A stretch of 64,000 nucleotides of DNA from Tipula vernalis. Lineage: Eukaryota > Arthropoda > Insecta > Diptera > Tipulidae. Each line of letters begins with the position of its first letter. Position 1 is the first letter of the stretch. Made by a program: the position numbers and the translations under genes. The notes under the pieces were generated by a model, which had not been told where the DNA came from, ran no database searches, and was given only the letters and a program-made list of their open reading frames with translations. The stretch lies in assembly GCA_958295665.1 (NCBI GenBank), contig OY282558.1, positions 140,100,577 through 140,164,576 of the forward strand, read 5' to 3'. Below, piece by piece: positions 42,846 through 53,650 of this stretch.

Positions 42846-43762
42846 ATATGTAACCGGTAAACCGGAAGCTTCCGATTATTTTATTCACGACTCGCAATGA
42901 TTGCGATCTCTTTGGTTGTTAGAGGACCAAATGTTTTGTAAAACGAGGAAACAAACTGATTGGAATGGAATGGAAAGTGTAATGGTAGATACAGCGGAAC
43001 GATATGGGATTAGATTTTTGAATTTGCTTGAAACAAAGTGTTGACCAAATTTGTTGGTGCGGGCGGTATTTTTTTGTTTGTTTGGTTTTTGTTGGTATTT
43101 TCTTGGCGACAATTAAACACGTGGAGCTGAATTGATTTCATCCTCACGTATCAGCCTGTTTAATTCGACAGTTACGTCCGGAGATGCTAAGATATTGAAT
43201 TGCTAGAGTACGCTGACGAATACGGTTATATTTACAGAAATGCCCTTAGACGTAATTAAGGTAATTTCAACTGTAGCGTTACCATATTTAAAGTTACCAC
43301 ATTTAAGCGGGAGATTTATGTACTTCAAATCAAAATTAATTTGCATTATTTTTATTTATTTATTTATTTTAACTATTGGGCAGCAAACAGGTAAAAACCG
43401 AATTACATGCTGCCTCACAAATACTTCTATGTTTACATAAAGATTGTATTCTTGTACAGTAACAATTAAAAGGAAAAAGGAAACGACAAATTATGGGAAA
43501 ATTAAGAAAATAAATATTAATATTTCGACTAAGGTCTGAAGATGCCTTACAATAACTACATATTGGTACTGCTTCATAGCAGCGTAGCATAACATCTTTC
43601 TTTAAACTCTGACAGCGACAAGTTGAATAGGTCCAAGTCATTAAACTAAATAGCATGGTTGGACACAAGTCGGTTTAGACCAGATGATACACTAATCGAG
43701 GGCGGTACGCCAGGGCATAAAGATTGATTCTCGCTAGCAAGCTAGAGTCTAATACATTGATA
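42846..43762. other. No gene seen
   Basis: Noncoding. Short open frames on both strands lack family features. It may include the outer parts of the transposase/YqaJ element, but I found no terminal repeats. Confidence 0.4.
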
Positions 43763-44561
43763 CTGTTAAAGTTAGCCGAAAGTTGCCATCCGAAAGTAAA
43801 AAGTTAATAATGCATATTCTGTTAGTCCAGCCGAAAGTAAAGAAATGGTAATGCAGATTGTGTAATACCAGCCGAAAGTAAAAAGTCGATAATGTAGATT
43901 ATGTTATTAACATTCCAGCCAAATAAAAAAAATTTTGTAGTTATCAGCCGAAAGTAAATAGGATAGATGGATTTAAATAAAATGTTTATCGGAAAACCAG
44001 AAGAATCCACAAATTGGAATAAAATCACCCGCTAGAGTGCATATCTGAAGTTTAATCGTTTTTATGAGATTTGTCAATAGCTGTCGAATGAAAAAATTAT
44101 GTTCAAGTTTCAAGTGGGAAATCTCGGAAAATTAGATTTTTCAAAATTTTAAATTTTCCGAGATTTCCCACGGGAAAATTGAACTGAATTTTTTTCTTAC
44201 TTTCGGCTGGAAACTTTTTTGAATTTTCCGAGATTTCCCACGAGAAACTTGGACTGAATTTTTTTCCTGCGATAGCTATTGACAAATCATATAAAAACGT
44301 TTCAACTTCAGATGTACACTCTAGAGGCTGATTTTATTCCAATTTTGTGAATCCTTCTGATTTTGCGATATTTTCCACGACTAGGTTAAACAAAGTTTTC
44401 CACGCTAGACTGTTTACAAAAGTTTTTATTGCAATCCATGTATCCTATTTACTTTTGGTTGTCAACCACCAAGTTGTATATTTTCGGCTGGAATGTTAAT
44501 AACATAATCTGCATTATCGACGTTTTACTTTCGGCTGGAAACTTTCGCCTAACTTTAACAG
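43763..44561. mobile_element. Foldback-type element with long arms and internal subrepeats
   Basis: The arms 43763-44090 and 44270-44561 are inverted copies: ctgttaaagttag at the outside, agccgaaagtaaa words, taaataggata-atggat, aattggaataaaatca, ctagagtg-acatctgaagtt and tttgtcaatagct-tcg at the inside. The left arm carries about five gccgaaagt-containing subrepeats and the right arm fewer. The centre holds a perfect 20-bp palindrome (44114-44133 with 44152-44171, gtgggaaatctcggaaaatt). A second copy of that half follows near 44221-44241. No protein is encoded. Confidence 0.82.
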
Positions 44562-45365
44562 GGTATAAATTGTTTACTATTTTAAAAAGAAAGTATTCCA
44601 ATGAGATCAGACTGAACTTCTGCCTATGTCTCTAATATGTCGTAGTATAGTGGTCTAACTAATAGTTTTATGCAGGTATTCAAATTTCATTTATTTTTGA
44701 AATACCTTCATTCTCTTCTCTACCTTCAAAATTCATTTTCACTTTGTTCACTCTATATAATTTTTATTTTCGTTTTTTTCCTTACTTCATTTAAAATTTT
44801 TGGCTATCACAATTTTTCTCTTAGTAAATTTATGTGTATCAATTAACGTAAAATCCGCTATTATACTTTTGGGATATAATTTTCTCTCTTGATCCAATCA
44901 CATTGTTTTCGTTAATAATTGTGCCTGTGTTTGGAGATAAATAGGATGTCTTGCTAAATAGTTTGTTTTAGTGCTTTAACATGTCCACAGCCGGCTGAAA
45001 AAGCTGCTCTGGGATAACTGAGAGGAAGTCTGCAGCAGGGATATTCTCAGATTAATACAATCTGAGACTGTAACTGTTACACATATTGAACTAAAATTTT
45101 TTCAACATTTTTAAGTTCTGTCGAACTGATACCAGCGAGATTTGGATATATATGAAACAATAAATTGTTTAACCTATTATTAAACTAAAATCTCTGTACT
45201 TACCGATTTATGTGGAGAAGACAAGCAGCAATATGCTTGCATTTTCCCCTATCTCAGCTTTATTCGAATATACACATTTCCAAAATCGCAAGCTTAATTT
45301 AAGAAAATCCATTTTCACTTCGTGTGGGCTAGCGGAGATGGAAGTTGTCTGAAAGATCGGGGATG
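44562..45365. other. No gene seen (possible gypsy-4 3' part)
   Basis: Noncoding AT-rich DNA between the foldback and gypsy-4 integrase. An inverted word pair attctcagatt/aatctgaga lies near 45041-45070. It may contain the decayed integrase end and LTR of gypsy-4, but nothing confirms this. Confidence 0.4.
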
Positions 45366-46000
45366 TTAAGAAGTGGTAAGAATTCGGTGTGAGCCCAGAA
45401 ATTTAGTTAACTCTGAGAAGAGCTTGGACTCGAGTTGACTTCCTTGATCGGTTGTGATATTGATCGGAACTCCGAATTTAGATATGTAGTTTTGTATAAA
45501 GGTAGTGACAATGGTTGCTGTAGCAATGTCTTTAATGCAGTTCGCTTCGGGCCATCGGGTAAAGTGATCGACACAAGTTAAAAGGTAAGTATATCTATTA
45601 GACGGACGAAGTGCTTCTACGATGTCTAAATGGATGTGTTCGAATCGACCTGGCGCAATATCGAATTGTTCATGTGGTAAATTTCTATGTCTCTGAACTT
45701 TGTATTTTTGGCAGGATAAACAAGATTTCGCCCACTGGGTTACGTCCTGATTTATGCTAGGCCAAAAGTATCGAGATGTGATCAATTTACGCGTAGTACG
45801 GATACTTGGATGCGAAATTTTGTGCAGAGTGTCGAAGATGGTTCGACGTAATAGTTCTGAAATATATGGGCGATTGTTTCCTGTTGATGTTTCGCAGTAT
45901 ATTTCTAAACCATGTAATTTGAAAAGCTGTAGTTGTATGCTGGAGCTAGTGTGACATTCGGAACCAGAAAGCTAATTCTGAAGTTCTAAGTCTGCTTTTT
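45366..46000 (-). pseudogene. Gypsy-4 integrase
   Basis: The 139-codon block reads SRYFWPSINQDVTQWAKSCL-SCQKYKVQRH (end of the HHCC finger), then FDIAPGRFEHIHLDIVEALR with the first core Asp, LLTCVDHFTRWPEA and FGVPINITTDQGSQLESKLF with the second Asp in TDQG. It stops before the catalytic Glu. The preceding region to about 46000 encodes parts of the zinc finger in other frames (SSTLCTKFRIQVSVLRV). A truncated, inactive integrase. Confidence 0.9.
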
Positions 46001-46004
46001 GTGA

Positions 46005-46165
46005 CCTAATGATTGTGTTGTAGTGGAATTGATTTCGACTGCGGTAGTTTCTTGATCTGATGTGCGAGATAGTGTATCTTTGACCACATTGGTTTTGCCT
46101 TGGATATTTTTGAATATCCGTAGTAAATTGAGATATGAAATCCAAATGACGTGATTTTTATGGAT
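46005..46165 (-). pseudogene. Gypsy-4 RNase H C-terminal end
   Basis: The minus strand reads RHLDFISQFTTDIQ, then after a frameshift IQGKTNVVKDTLSRTS. Together these are the typical end of gypsy RNase H (RQLDFISQFTTDI-x-x-I-x-GK-N-V-V-A-D-x-LSR). Its expected upstream partner lies at 51487, on the other side of the LINE. Confidence 0.85.
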
Positions 46166-46607
46166 TACGTTAAGTTTTTAACTCAATTGCCCTTGTCAGA
46201 GGTTTAGGATCGAGTATTTATTTTACGCGTGGTGGTCAGGTGTGAAGTTGCTCGGGGGATTCAAGTTGGCACTTGCGGCCAGCTCCGTAACTTGCAACTT
46301 CCACAAGTGCTCGTGTTACCTCCACGTCGTGACCGCTGGTAACTAGATTGCTGATTCTTTGGCTTCTAGGCTAAAACACCGCGCAACAAGAGTCAACCTT
46401 AAACACATCGCTGGGCTGGGTTAAGGTGTTAATCGTACCGTGCTGATAATCAACCAGACTGGGGGTCCAGTTTTAAAACTAGCTCAGTCGTTAACGGTGG
46501 ATCCGGATACTTGGCGCCCTCCGGATTAAGTATCCTAATCTGTGTACTGCGGATCTCTCTCTCTGCACAGATGGACACTTCTTTCTTCGCTACTCGTGGG
46601 AACAACT

Positions 46608-47749
46608 ATGGATCTTAATATCACTAAACAACAACAAAAAGAGTTCGGTCCTCTAAAAAATCCGGAAAATGTGGGCAAAGAGACTCGGGTCTGTAGGCCT
46701 GACTCTAAGTCTACAAATAAACAACGGGACATAAGCTCAAGCGAGGCTGGTCCCTCCACTCTCACCAAATCTGAGTATACAAATACAAAGCGGAACCAGG
46801 GCACGAATGATATAGTTCGTCAAAACCAACCTATAATACTAGGAGGAAGGTCTAGAGGGCCCTGAAAAAGATCAACAATATCTCGCCAGAAGACAGGACG
46901 GATAAAGACAAAGCCACGCTTGCGTGGGCAAAAGAAGTCACAGAGAAAATCGGAAAGCCCTTCAGCTGGCTCACAGCTTAAAAGAAACAGATCTCAGGAG
47001 GAAAGTCCTAAGATCGAAAAGCGAACAAAACTCCAGGCTACCGCTATGAGGCTTTTTAACGAGGTCCTCAAGGATCAGCTTGTTGTGGCAGTTATTGACA
47101 TTTCCCAAAAGGATGGCAGTATCACGCTCGCCAATTGGAACAAGGAGGAAGGAGCCTTAGCCACACCTATCTGAAAGTCCTGTCGGCAAATTCAGGACCT
47201 GCTCCGACTTGTCGGGACACGGGCTGGCACACGAATCAGTTGAAACTGACTGCCTGTGCAGATCAGAGGTCCCTGCTGCTTTATAAGAAGGCAGTGGGGA
47301 GACTTGGCGAGGTATGGCCCGGAGCCAACCTTGCTGTGATTGATAGGGAGAAGATCACCTGCAGACCAAGAGCTAGCGTGTACATTCCTTCGGAGTCTAG
47401 TGATTCGAAGGTGATACTCCAGTTGTTGCAGATTGGGAACCCGAAGTTGCCAACGCACAACTGGAAAGTTGCCAAGCTCGAGGAGGCAAAGGCTGACTAT
47501 AGGTCAGCTGTTATCATCCTAAACAGGGAGTGACTGATTGCACTGGAAAAATCCAACGGTCTTATCAACTATAGTTTTAGTGCAGCCAGACTCAAGGTGT
47601 TTAAGAAGAACGCGGACAAGCCGGAGGCTCCGAAGTCATCTTCAGAAAATACCGCGGTGCTTAATAGCTCATCTGCGTGCGCGGAGGGAGCCAGCCAAGC
47701 GGAAACTATCGCCACGGATACGGAGATGTCAACGTCCGTGGAATCTTGA
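46608..47749 (+). pseudogene. LINE ORF1, DUF4780-like
   Basis: The ATG at 46608 starts MDLNITKQQQKEFG. A first TGA is at 46863-46865, and the correct reading moves into another frame (KKINNISPEDRTDKDKATLA) and back. The conserved part begins RLFNEVLKDQLVVAVIDISQ, then after a frameshift near 47150 YLKVLSANSGPAPTCRDTGW, KLTACADQRSLLLYKKAVGR, GEVWPGANLAVIDREK and LPTHNWKVAKLEEAKADYRS. This is the domain order of DUF4780 proteins carried by insect LINEs. A TGA interrupts at 47531-47533, and the tail would end past 47749. Confidence 0.82.
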
Positions 47750-47770
47750 AAGAGGCTCTTAGAGGACTTT

Positions 47771-47994
47771 TCATAATGGGTTTGTTACATATTGTATTTA
47801 TATTATTTGAAAAGTAGTTAAATGTGAATATTAAATAAAAAATGTCGCCACTATGAAATATGAAAATATGTATGTGCGACAACACTAAGAGAAATAAGAA
47901 TAAAGATTAGTCATTAAGATTGACACAAGTAAGATTCGTCTTTTTATTATCTTAATAAAACTAATAAAATTATAACACATCCAAGATAATAACA
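47771..47994. repeat. AT-rich insert within LINE ORF1 tail
   Basis: ORF1 coding (SLKRLLEDF-like) breaks at about 47770 and resumes near 47990 with DDSDVTVVEKRL in the usual ORF1 tail style. The roughly 220 bases between are far more AT-rich than the LINE and noncoding. No clear inverted ends or duplication is found, so its nature is open. Confidence 0.45.
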
Positions 47995-48037
47995 GGGATG
48001 ACTCTGATGTTACTGTGGTGGAGAAAAGGCTGTAGAG

Positions 48038-48600
48038 ATGACAAAGACATTTCTTCAAGTCGACCTTTACTACTCTAAGGTAGCATCAGCTGCTCTAATT
48101 TTTAAAATTGGGAATGAAGCGACAGATGTCGTCTTGATCCAGGAACCTTGGGTCACTGAAGACCGGGTACTTCGGTTCAAGACTCCCTATTGTAGAGTAA
48201 TGCATGCGAAAAAAGAAGGTAAAGTTCGGTCGTGCATTCTCATTAAAAATACTCCACCAATCATTCTAGGTGAGCAAATCTTGGAGGCTCAGAAGCGCAA
48301 GGTTGGAGTTATCCTTGGGAGTGATGCAAATGCTCATCACACGATCTGGGGAAGTACGGACACAAATGAACGAGGTGAGTTACTCCTTGATTATATTTTA
48401 AGTACTAACCTTCATATATGTAACACAGGCAATAAGCCGACCTTTGTAACTAGTAATAGACAGGAAGTATTGGATATTAATCTTGCCTCAAGCTTTTTGA
48501 CGATTAGTCTATTAAAATGGAGAGTGTCGGAGGACCACTCCTTTTCTGATCATGATTGAAGATAATTCAATTTGAAATGAACTTGACTTCTCTAAAAAGT
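48038..48600 (+). pseudogene. LINE ORF2: APE endonuclease domain
   Basis: The frame starts MTKTFLQVDLYYSKVASAAL and shows VVLIQEPWVTEDRV (catalytic Glu), VGVILGSDANAHHTIWGSTD (the D-x-N-A-H-H motif), NKPTFVTSNRQEVLDINLAS and EDHSFSDHD (final S-D-H). The middle of the domain between RSCILIKN and QKRKVGVI is shortened by some 50-60 residues compared with relatives, so an internal deletion occurred. It is nonetheless clearly R1/LOA-type. Confidence 0.88.
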
Positions 48601-50400
48601 CCAATCTAGAGAAACAGGAGAAAAACCAACTGGAATACCTTTAGAACTATTCTGGGTAAATCACTACCAGTTCCAGTGCCAAAACCTCCAAAAACTGCGC
48701 AAGAGCTCGATGGCTTGGTGGACGAGTTTCCAGCGCTTTTAATAAAGCGATACTGGGATCTAGTCTCCTTAGCAGGCCTAGGGGTAAATCTCGGCAATCC
48801 TTGTGGTTCAAGGAATTTTAACAAATACGTCAAAAATGCAAAAGACTCTTCCTATAAGGAACTCCTCTAAATTTATAAATATCAATTGTGAAGTGCCAAG
48901 AACAACTCTTGGAGACTATACTGTGGCAAAATTCAGGAGTCTTCTTCAACGGGCGGATGCCGTTATCTTCAACGGGCGGATGGGACATGGACCACTAATA
49001 GTGCGGAATCGCTGGAACTTCTGATGGAGACTCATTTTCCTGGTTGTTCCGAATCTGTACCTTTCACATCAGTAAGTAAAAGGGTAAGTAGCCTCATAGG
49101 CCAAATTATTAGCAGAAAAAAGATACTGTGGGCGATAAACAGTTTTAAACCATATAAGTCGCCTGGACTCGATGGTATTATCCCTGCGTATATTCAACAA
49201 ACTACGGAACTAACAATTTCCTGGTTAGAGATAAATTTCAAAGGCAGCCTAGAACTATGTCACATTTCTAGTAAATGAACAAAAATGAAGGTTGATTTCA
49301 TACCTAAGGCGGGAAAACTCTCACACTGCAATCCCAAAGACTTTAGACCGATTAGCTTGTCTTCCTTCGTTTTTAAAACACTGGAAAGACAAATAGAAGC
49401 TCATATTAGAGGCATGATTGTGTCGGAAAAGCTGTCTAAATCTCAATATGCAAATTGCAAGGGGAGATCTGTAGAGACTGCTCTTCATTCTCTTGTAATC
49501 TGCATTGAAAAATCTTTCGAATATAGAGACTACGCAATGGTAATCTTCTTGGATATTGAGGGAACCTATAACAATGTGCTTTCATGGGCCATAACTCGGG
49601 CACTTTTAGATCTAGGAGTCGATGAATCACTTAGAGGCAGGATCATAAATGCCAGTTTTGGGGAATTCTCCGTCAGAGGATTAGCAAGCAGAGGTACCCC
49701 ACAGGGTGGCGTACTGTTCCCCCTACTTTGGAACTTGGTCATAAATAACCTGTAGCTGAGACTAGAGGACAGTGGCTTCAAGGTGGCTGCCTATGCGGAT
49801 GATGTTGCTATTAGTGTCCGTGGTAAAAATCCCGACACGCTTAGTGAGCTTATGCAAAATGCCCTGGGAACTCTTTCATTATGGGCCAATGGCTGTGGGT
49901 TGAATGTGAACACACACAAAACCGAATTGGTTCTCTTCTCTAGGAAATATTAACTTCTTCATATCAATCCCCCAACATTAAATAGGTTCAGCTTGACTAA
50001 TACATTTGAAGCGAAGTTTCTGGATCTCGTTTTGGGTAGCAAATTAAATTGGAAACGTAATATTCTGGAAAGGGTAAAGAAAGTTACGGTAGCGCTATAC
50101 TCATGCAAAAATGCCATTGGGAAAGGAGGAGGGGCTGGAGCCCCGTATCGTACATTGGCTTTATACCGCAGTAGTCAGACCCATACTCTTGTATGGAGTA
50201 ATAGTCTGGTGGCCTGCTTTGGACTAACTGTCAGCCAAAATCTGTGGACAAAAGTTCAAAGAACAATCTCTCTGTGGATCAGTGGTGCACTGAGGAGCAC
50301 ATCCACTCAGGCACTAGAGACTCTGCTATTTTTGACTCCTCTATGTATCTTGGGGTAACAGTTGGCAGCTTACAGCTAAACAGCCATACAGCCATACAGC
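48601..50400 (+). pseudogene. LINE ORF2: reverse transcriptase
   Basis: After a linker (PVPKPPKTAQELDGLVDEF, METHFPGC) the RT reads INSFKPYKSPGLDGIIPAYI, KVDFIPKAGKLSH, KDFRPISLSSFVFKTLE, LSKSQYANCKGRSVETALHS, VIFLDIEGTYNNV (motif A Asp kept), RGTPQGGVLFPLLWNLVI and, after a TAG at 49753-49755, AAYADDVAISVRG with YADD intact. The thumb follows (KFLDLVLGSKLNWKRNI, ISGALRSTSTQALETL). About eight stops or frame changes are visible. Confidence 0.9.
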
Positions 50401-51409
50401 TAAAATCCATCCTAATGTGAACCTGCAACAATACAGAACACTCATCTATTTTGTGCAACAAACAAATTCCCGAGACTACTGACTATACTGTCCCGTCACT
50501 ATCTTTTGTCACTAAGTTCCGCACTAGGATCCCATCCTTGAAGGACTGGATGATTGCTACAGTTTTGGAACCAGGAGTTATAAACTTCTTCACTGATGAT
50601 TCAAAACGGGACGGGAAAGTCGGGGCTTGAGTGTCCTGCGAGGAACTTCTGTTAAATCTCTTTCCGACTCCCCGACTACTGTAGAATTTTTCAAGCTGAA
50701 GTAACAGCCATAAAGGAAGTCGTAGACTGGTTGAGGTATAATCAGTTTGTGATATTCGCATATATACGGACAGCCAGGCTGCCAAAGCGCTTAAAGCGCT
50801 TCAATCACACCTCCTCACGTCGAAAGTAGTCCAGAGCTGTCTCTCATCTCTTAAGGAGATGGCATATCAGTTCAACATCCAAATTTTATGGGTGCCAGGA
50901 CATTTCATAAATACAGGAAATATAAACGCTGCTGAACTGGCTCTACGTGGTACAACGGACCACTTCTCAGAAAGCAGAAAGGATATTGAAATGCCTCTTG
51001 CGGTATGCTTCGGGAAGAAGCTAGCATGCTGACAAATGTCAGATGGTCAAGTATCACCTCTTGCGTAATAACTCGGCAGATCTGGCCAAAGTTGGACTTG
51101 ACGAGATCCAAACAGCTGATCTCACTTCAGCGAAGTCAGATCAGTGTGGTTGTTGGTGTGATTACGGGGCACTGTCTCATAGGGAGGCACGCGAGTAGAA
51201 TTGGTGTTTTGTCACATGACTACTGTTGTAGTTGCGAGGACGAAGAGGAGGAAGAGACAGTGCTTCATCTTCTTTGCACCTGCCCTCGTCTGGCACGAAA
51301 CAGACTAAAGTTTCTAGGGGCACCCCTCTTCAAGAACCTGACGAACCTCTGTAGGATGGACGTCAGTAGTATCCAGCGCTTTGTTAACAGCTCGAAATGG
51401 TTCCAATGA
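50401..51409 (+). pseudogene. LINE ORF2: RNase H and C-terminal zinc motif
   Basis: In mixed frames: FFTDDSKRDGKVG (first RNase H Asp), EVTAIKEVVDWL (Glu), IYTDSQAAKALKALQS (second Asp) and ILWVPGHF (end of the domain). The last block (51005-51409) is clean: LQRSQISVVVGVITGHCLIG, RIGVLSHDYCCSCEDEEEEE and LHLLCTCPRLARNRLKFLG, a C-x-C...H-x-x-x-C motif, ending FVNSSKWFQ with a TGA at 51407-51409. Having RNase H in ORF2 fits LOA/R1-superclade elements. Confidence 0.88.
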
Positions 51410-51486
51410 GTTGGAGGAAGCAATTATACGTGGTATGGCTACGGACCATATTTTGTGTCTATGCCTGGTCCTAGTGGACCGCCTCC

Positions 51487-51816
51487 CTAACCTAACCTAT
51501 TTTTTGCATCCGATATCTTATTTGGGGAAAATTCCAGCAGCTTCCAACATCCTTTATTGAACTGTTGTAAAACTGCTTCTATTGCAGTGTTTGAAGTGTC
51601 AGTCATTTCACTGAATTTTGTATCGTTCAGAAGATGTGCTAATAAAGTAATATTAGCCAATTCACTTTTCCACTGTATGAATGCATTTTGACATTCATCG
51701 GGCCAACACAAATTCTTAGGTGTTTTGGGCATCTTAAGTAGTGCGGCCAAGTGCGAATTAATTGGTGAGAGTGTTTCAGCAAGTTTTGGTAAAAATCGGT
51801 GGTAGTAATTTACCAT
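51487..51816 (-). pseudogene. Gypsy-4 connection and RNase H first part
   Basis: Reads MVNYYHRFLPKLAETLSPIN (RT connection, with the YYHRFLP motif), NLCWPDECQNAFIQWKSELA, then the RNase H start TKFSEMTDTSNTAIEAVLQQ (normally LxTDASxxAxGAVLQQ) and PNKISDAKNRLG. It runs straight into the LINE 3' end at 51500. Confidence 0.85.
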
Positions 51817-51931
51817 GCCAATAAATTGGTGAATTCATTTGATTGAATTTGGTGCTGGGAATTCCATAATAGCATTAATTCGTTCTTCGTACGGCAGAAT
51901 ATCATTAGGGGTAATTTTGTGGCTAAGGAAG

Positions 51932-52562
51932 TCAAGGGTGCTTGCGCCGAAAATACTTCGAGTTCTTGATGCTAACATCAAAATCTGTTAATTTTAGGAA
52001 TCGTTGTTCCAAATGTAGTTTGCGTTGTTCCTTATTTTGTGATGCCACACGTATGTCGTAGATGTAAACAAAAACAAAGTCTAAGTCCCTGACAAGCTGA
52101 TTGATAAATCGCTGAAACATGGTTTGAGCGGCATTTCTAAGACCAAATGGCATTTGGGTGAATTCGAAACGACCAAATGGGGTAGTGATTGCCGTTTTAT
52201 CGACGTCCTCCGGTGCGACGGGAATTAGATGATAGGCTCTGACAAGATCAATTTTGGAAAAAATGTTGCATCCATGCAAGTGTATGGAGAAATTTTGTAT
52301 ATTATGAATTGGGTTACGATCAGGTGTAGTGACCGTATTTAATCTCCAATAGCCTCCACAAGGTCTCCAGTCTAGATCTTTCTTTTTTACCATGTGTGAA
52401 GAACAAGAGACGGGAGATGCCGATGGCCGGCAAATCCCTAGGTTCCACCATATGTTGAAACTCTGTGAACGCAGCTTTGTAACGCACTGTATCTAGTCTG
52501 CGTAATTTTGACACTGGCAAATGGCCGGTAGTGACAATGTGGTGTACCACGGAATGTTTCAC
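51932..52562 (-). pseudogene. Gypsy-4 reverse transcriptase
   Basis: The upstream block (52320-52562) carries [18 protein letters not shown] and [16 protein letters not shown] (the GxxRPSxSPWSSP region, altered). The main block has [39 protein letters not shown] (motif A Asp), [20 protein letters not shown] and [12 protein letters not shown]. The last is the YxDD site at 52055-52066 read as YIYD, so one catalytic Asp is gone. A frame change separates the two blocks. Confidence 0.88.
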
Positions 52563-52890
52563 GGGCAGATTGTAATTTGGTGGATCGGAGTTGGTGTGTT
52601 AACTCGAACTATATAAGCATTGATTGATAATTGAGTTTTAGGATCAATCAGTTTCTTGCATTTTAAGTCGACAAGGAGACCAAATCTGCTGAGAAAATCG
52701 GCGCCTATAGTACGCTTGGGTCCAATATTAGGCATTGATTTTTGTGCCATTGGCGGCCGATAAGACTAGATCTGAATTTTTAGATTAATATATGATGAAT
52801 TTGCGAAACGGTACAACGGAGAGATATGCACCAGTATTAATTAAGAACATTAGGTTGTTTGTGGCGTCGTGAATGAATAAGCGTATTTGA
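52559..52890 (-). pseudogene. Gypsy-4 aspartic protease
   Basis: The frame gives RLFIHDATNNLMFLINTGAY and LSVVPFRKFII. The catalytic DTG is NTG, with Asp changed to Asn. After a break it continues KRTIGADFLSRFGLLVDLKC, the second-half G-A-D-F-L motif typical of this lineage, and INAYIVRVNTPTP into RT. The loss of Asp makes it inactive. Confidence 0.82.
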
Positions 52891-52891
52891 G

Positions 52892-53640
52892 TTATTTGTT
52901 TCTTATGATCTGCCGCTTCGACCGTAAGATATACTTGTTCAGGCAGCTCTGATCAACTTGCGTTTCTAAGCTTCCAGACCCAAAAGTGCAAGGTTTTGCG
53001 CATGATATGCTTGGGCACTGAACTGAACACATTTTGATATGCTTGGGCACTGAACTTACGGTGGTACCAGCAAACGCCTTCGCTGTTTCGAGAAGTAAAT
53101 CCACGGCTACGAGATCGGCCACGAACCTCGTTTGTAAGTTTTGTGAACGTGACTTTCATCCACTTTATGCGTTCTTTCACCCTTGTGGGATTAGTGCTAG
53201 ACGTATGTACTCCGGCATTTTACGCATCCACAATGATTTTATCACTATCGGGTAAAATTGAGGCCCGGCTAAAGTTCGAATTTGCCTGATTATCTTAGAC
53301 GGTCGTTTATCGCCTATATCCGTCCGATTTGTCTAATAAACTTTCCAACTTTCGTTCCTCGACTTTCGCTCGACCACAGCCGCCTTCAATGTCTCGTTTT
53401 ATTGAACTGAGGCGGATCTTCTAATAAGTGTAATAAGTGAAGCACTGTACCACACTGGTCCTGTGTCAAGGCCAAAATCACCTGGCCGTATTTTGCTTCG
53501 TATCTGGTCACCTTTTGAATGGCTAATTGGACTTCCGTTTTTTATAAACCAAACCTTCGGGTTCTCGGCCCGAAATGGTAACAAACGAATTGGTTGTGCG
53601 GAAGCAGCGACCTGTTCCATGCCTTGATATGTTTTTACCG
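52892..53640 (-). pseudogene. Gypsy-4 Gag
   Basis: The N-terminal block (53399-53620) has PIRLLPFRAENPKVWFIKNG, then in a shifted frame EVQLAIQKVTRYEAKYGQVI, the P-x-W-F-x-x-x-E-x-Q-F capsid start of CsRn1/Mag-type Gag. A linker block TFTKLTNEVRGRSRSRGFTS follows, then GVCWYHRKFSAQAYQ and CAKPCTF, the characteristic C-x-Y-H...C-x-x-P-C motif. A 32-bp tandem duplication (53004-53035 repeated from 53036) disrupts that motif. Confidence 0.8.
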
Positions 53641-53650
53641 TCTTTCATTG

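Larger units (their letters stand above)
46166..51500 (+). mobile_element. R1/LOA-like LINE inserted in gypsy-4
   Basis: It has a GC-richer 5' leader (46166-46607), ORF1 with a DUF4780-like domain, and ORF2 with endonuclease, RT, RNase H and a C-terminal CCHC-type motif, then a 3' end reading cctccctaacctaacctat at 51482-51500. All ORFs are broken by many stops and frameshifts. An AT-rich block (47771-47994) looks like a separate later insertion in ORF1. The base composition differs visibly from the flanking gypsy. Confidence 0.88.
45366..53650 (-). mobile_element. Gypsy-4: CsRn1/Mag-like element split by an R1/LOA-like LINE
   Basis: From high to low coordinates it has gag (53.6-52.9 kb), protease (52.9-52.6 kb), RT (52.55-51.9 kb), RNase H first part (51.8-51.5 kb), [LINE 46.17-51.5 kb], RNase H end (46.17-46.0 kb) and integrase (46.0-45.4 kb). 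The RNase H middle, about 50-60 residues, is absent at the junction, so the LINE insertion removed target DNA or a later deletion did. Several catalytic residues are lost. Lineage is judged from the Gag CWYHRKF motif and integrase style. Confidence 0.87.

Noticed and set aside
42885..43440. Small open frames on both strands
   Set aside because: No similarity to YqaJ, transposase or host families; one contains poly-Q/N-like chance sequence.
43822..44635. Open frames on both strands within the foldback
   Set aside because: They are nearly the same sequence read from the two inverted arms and have no independent support.
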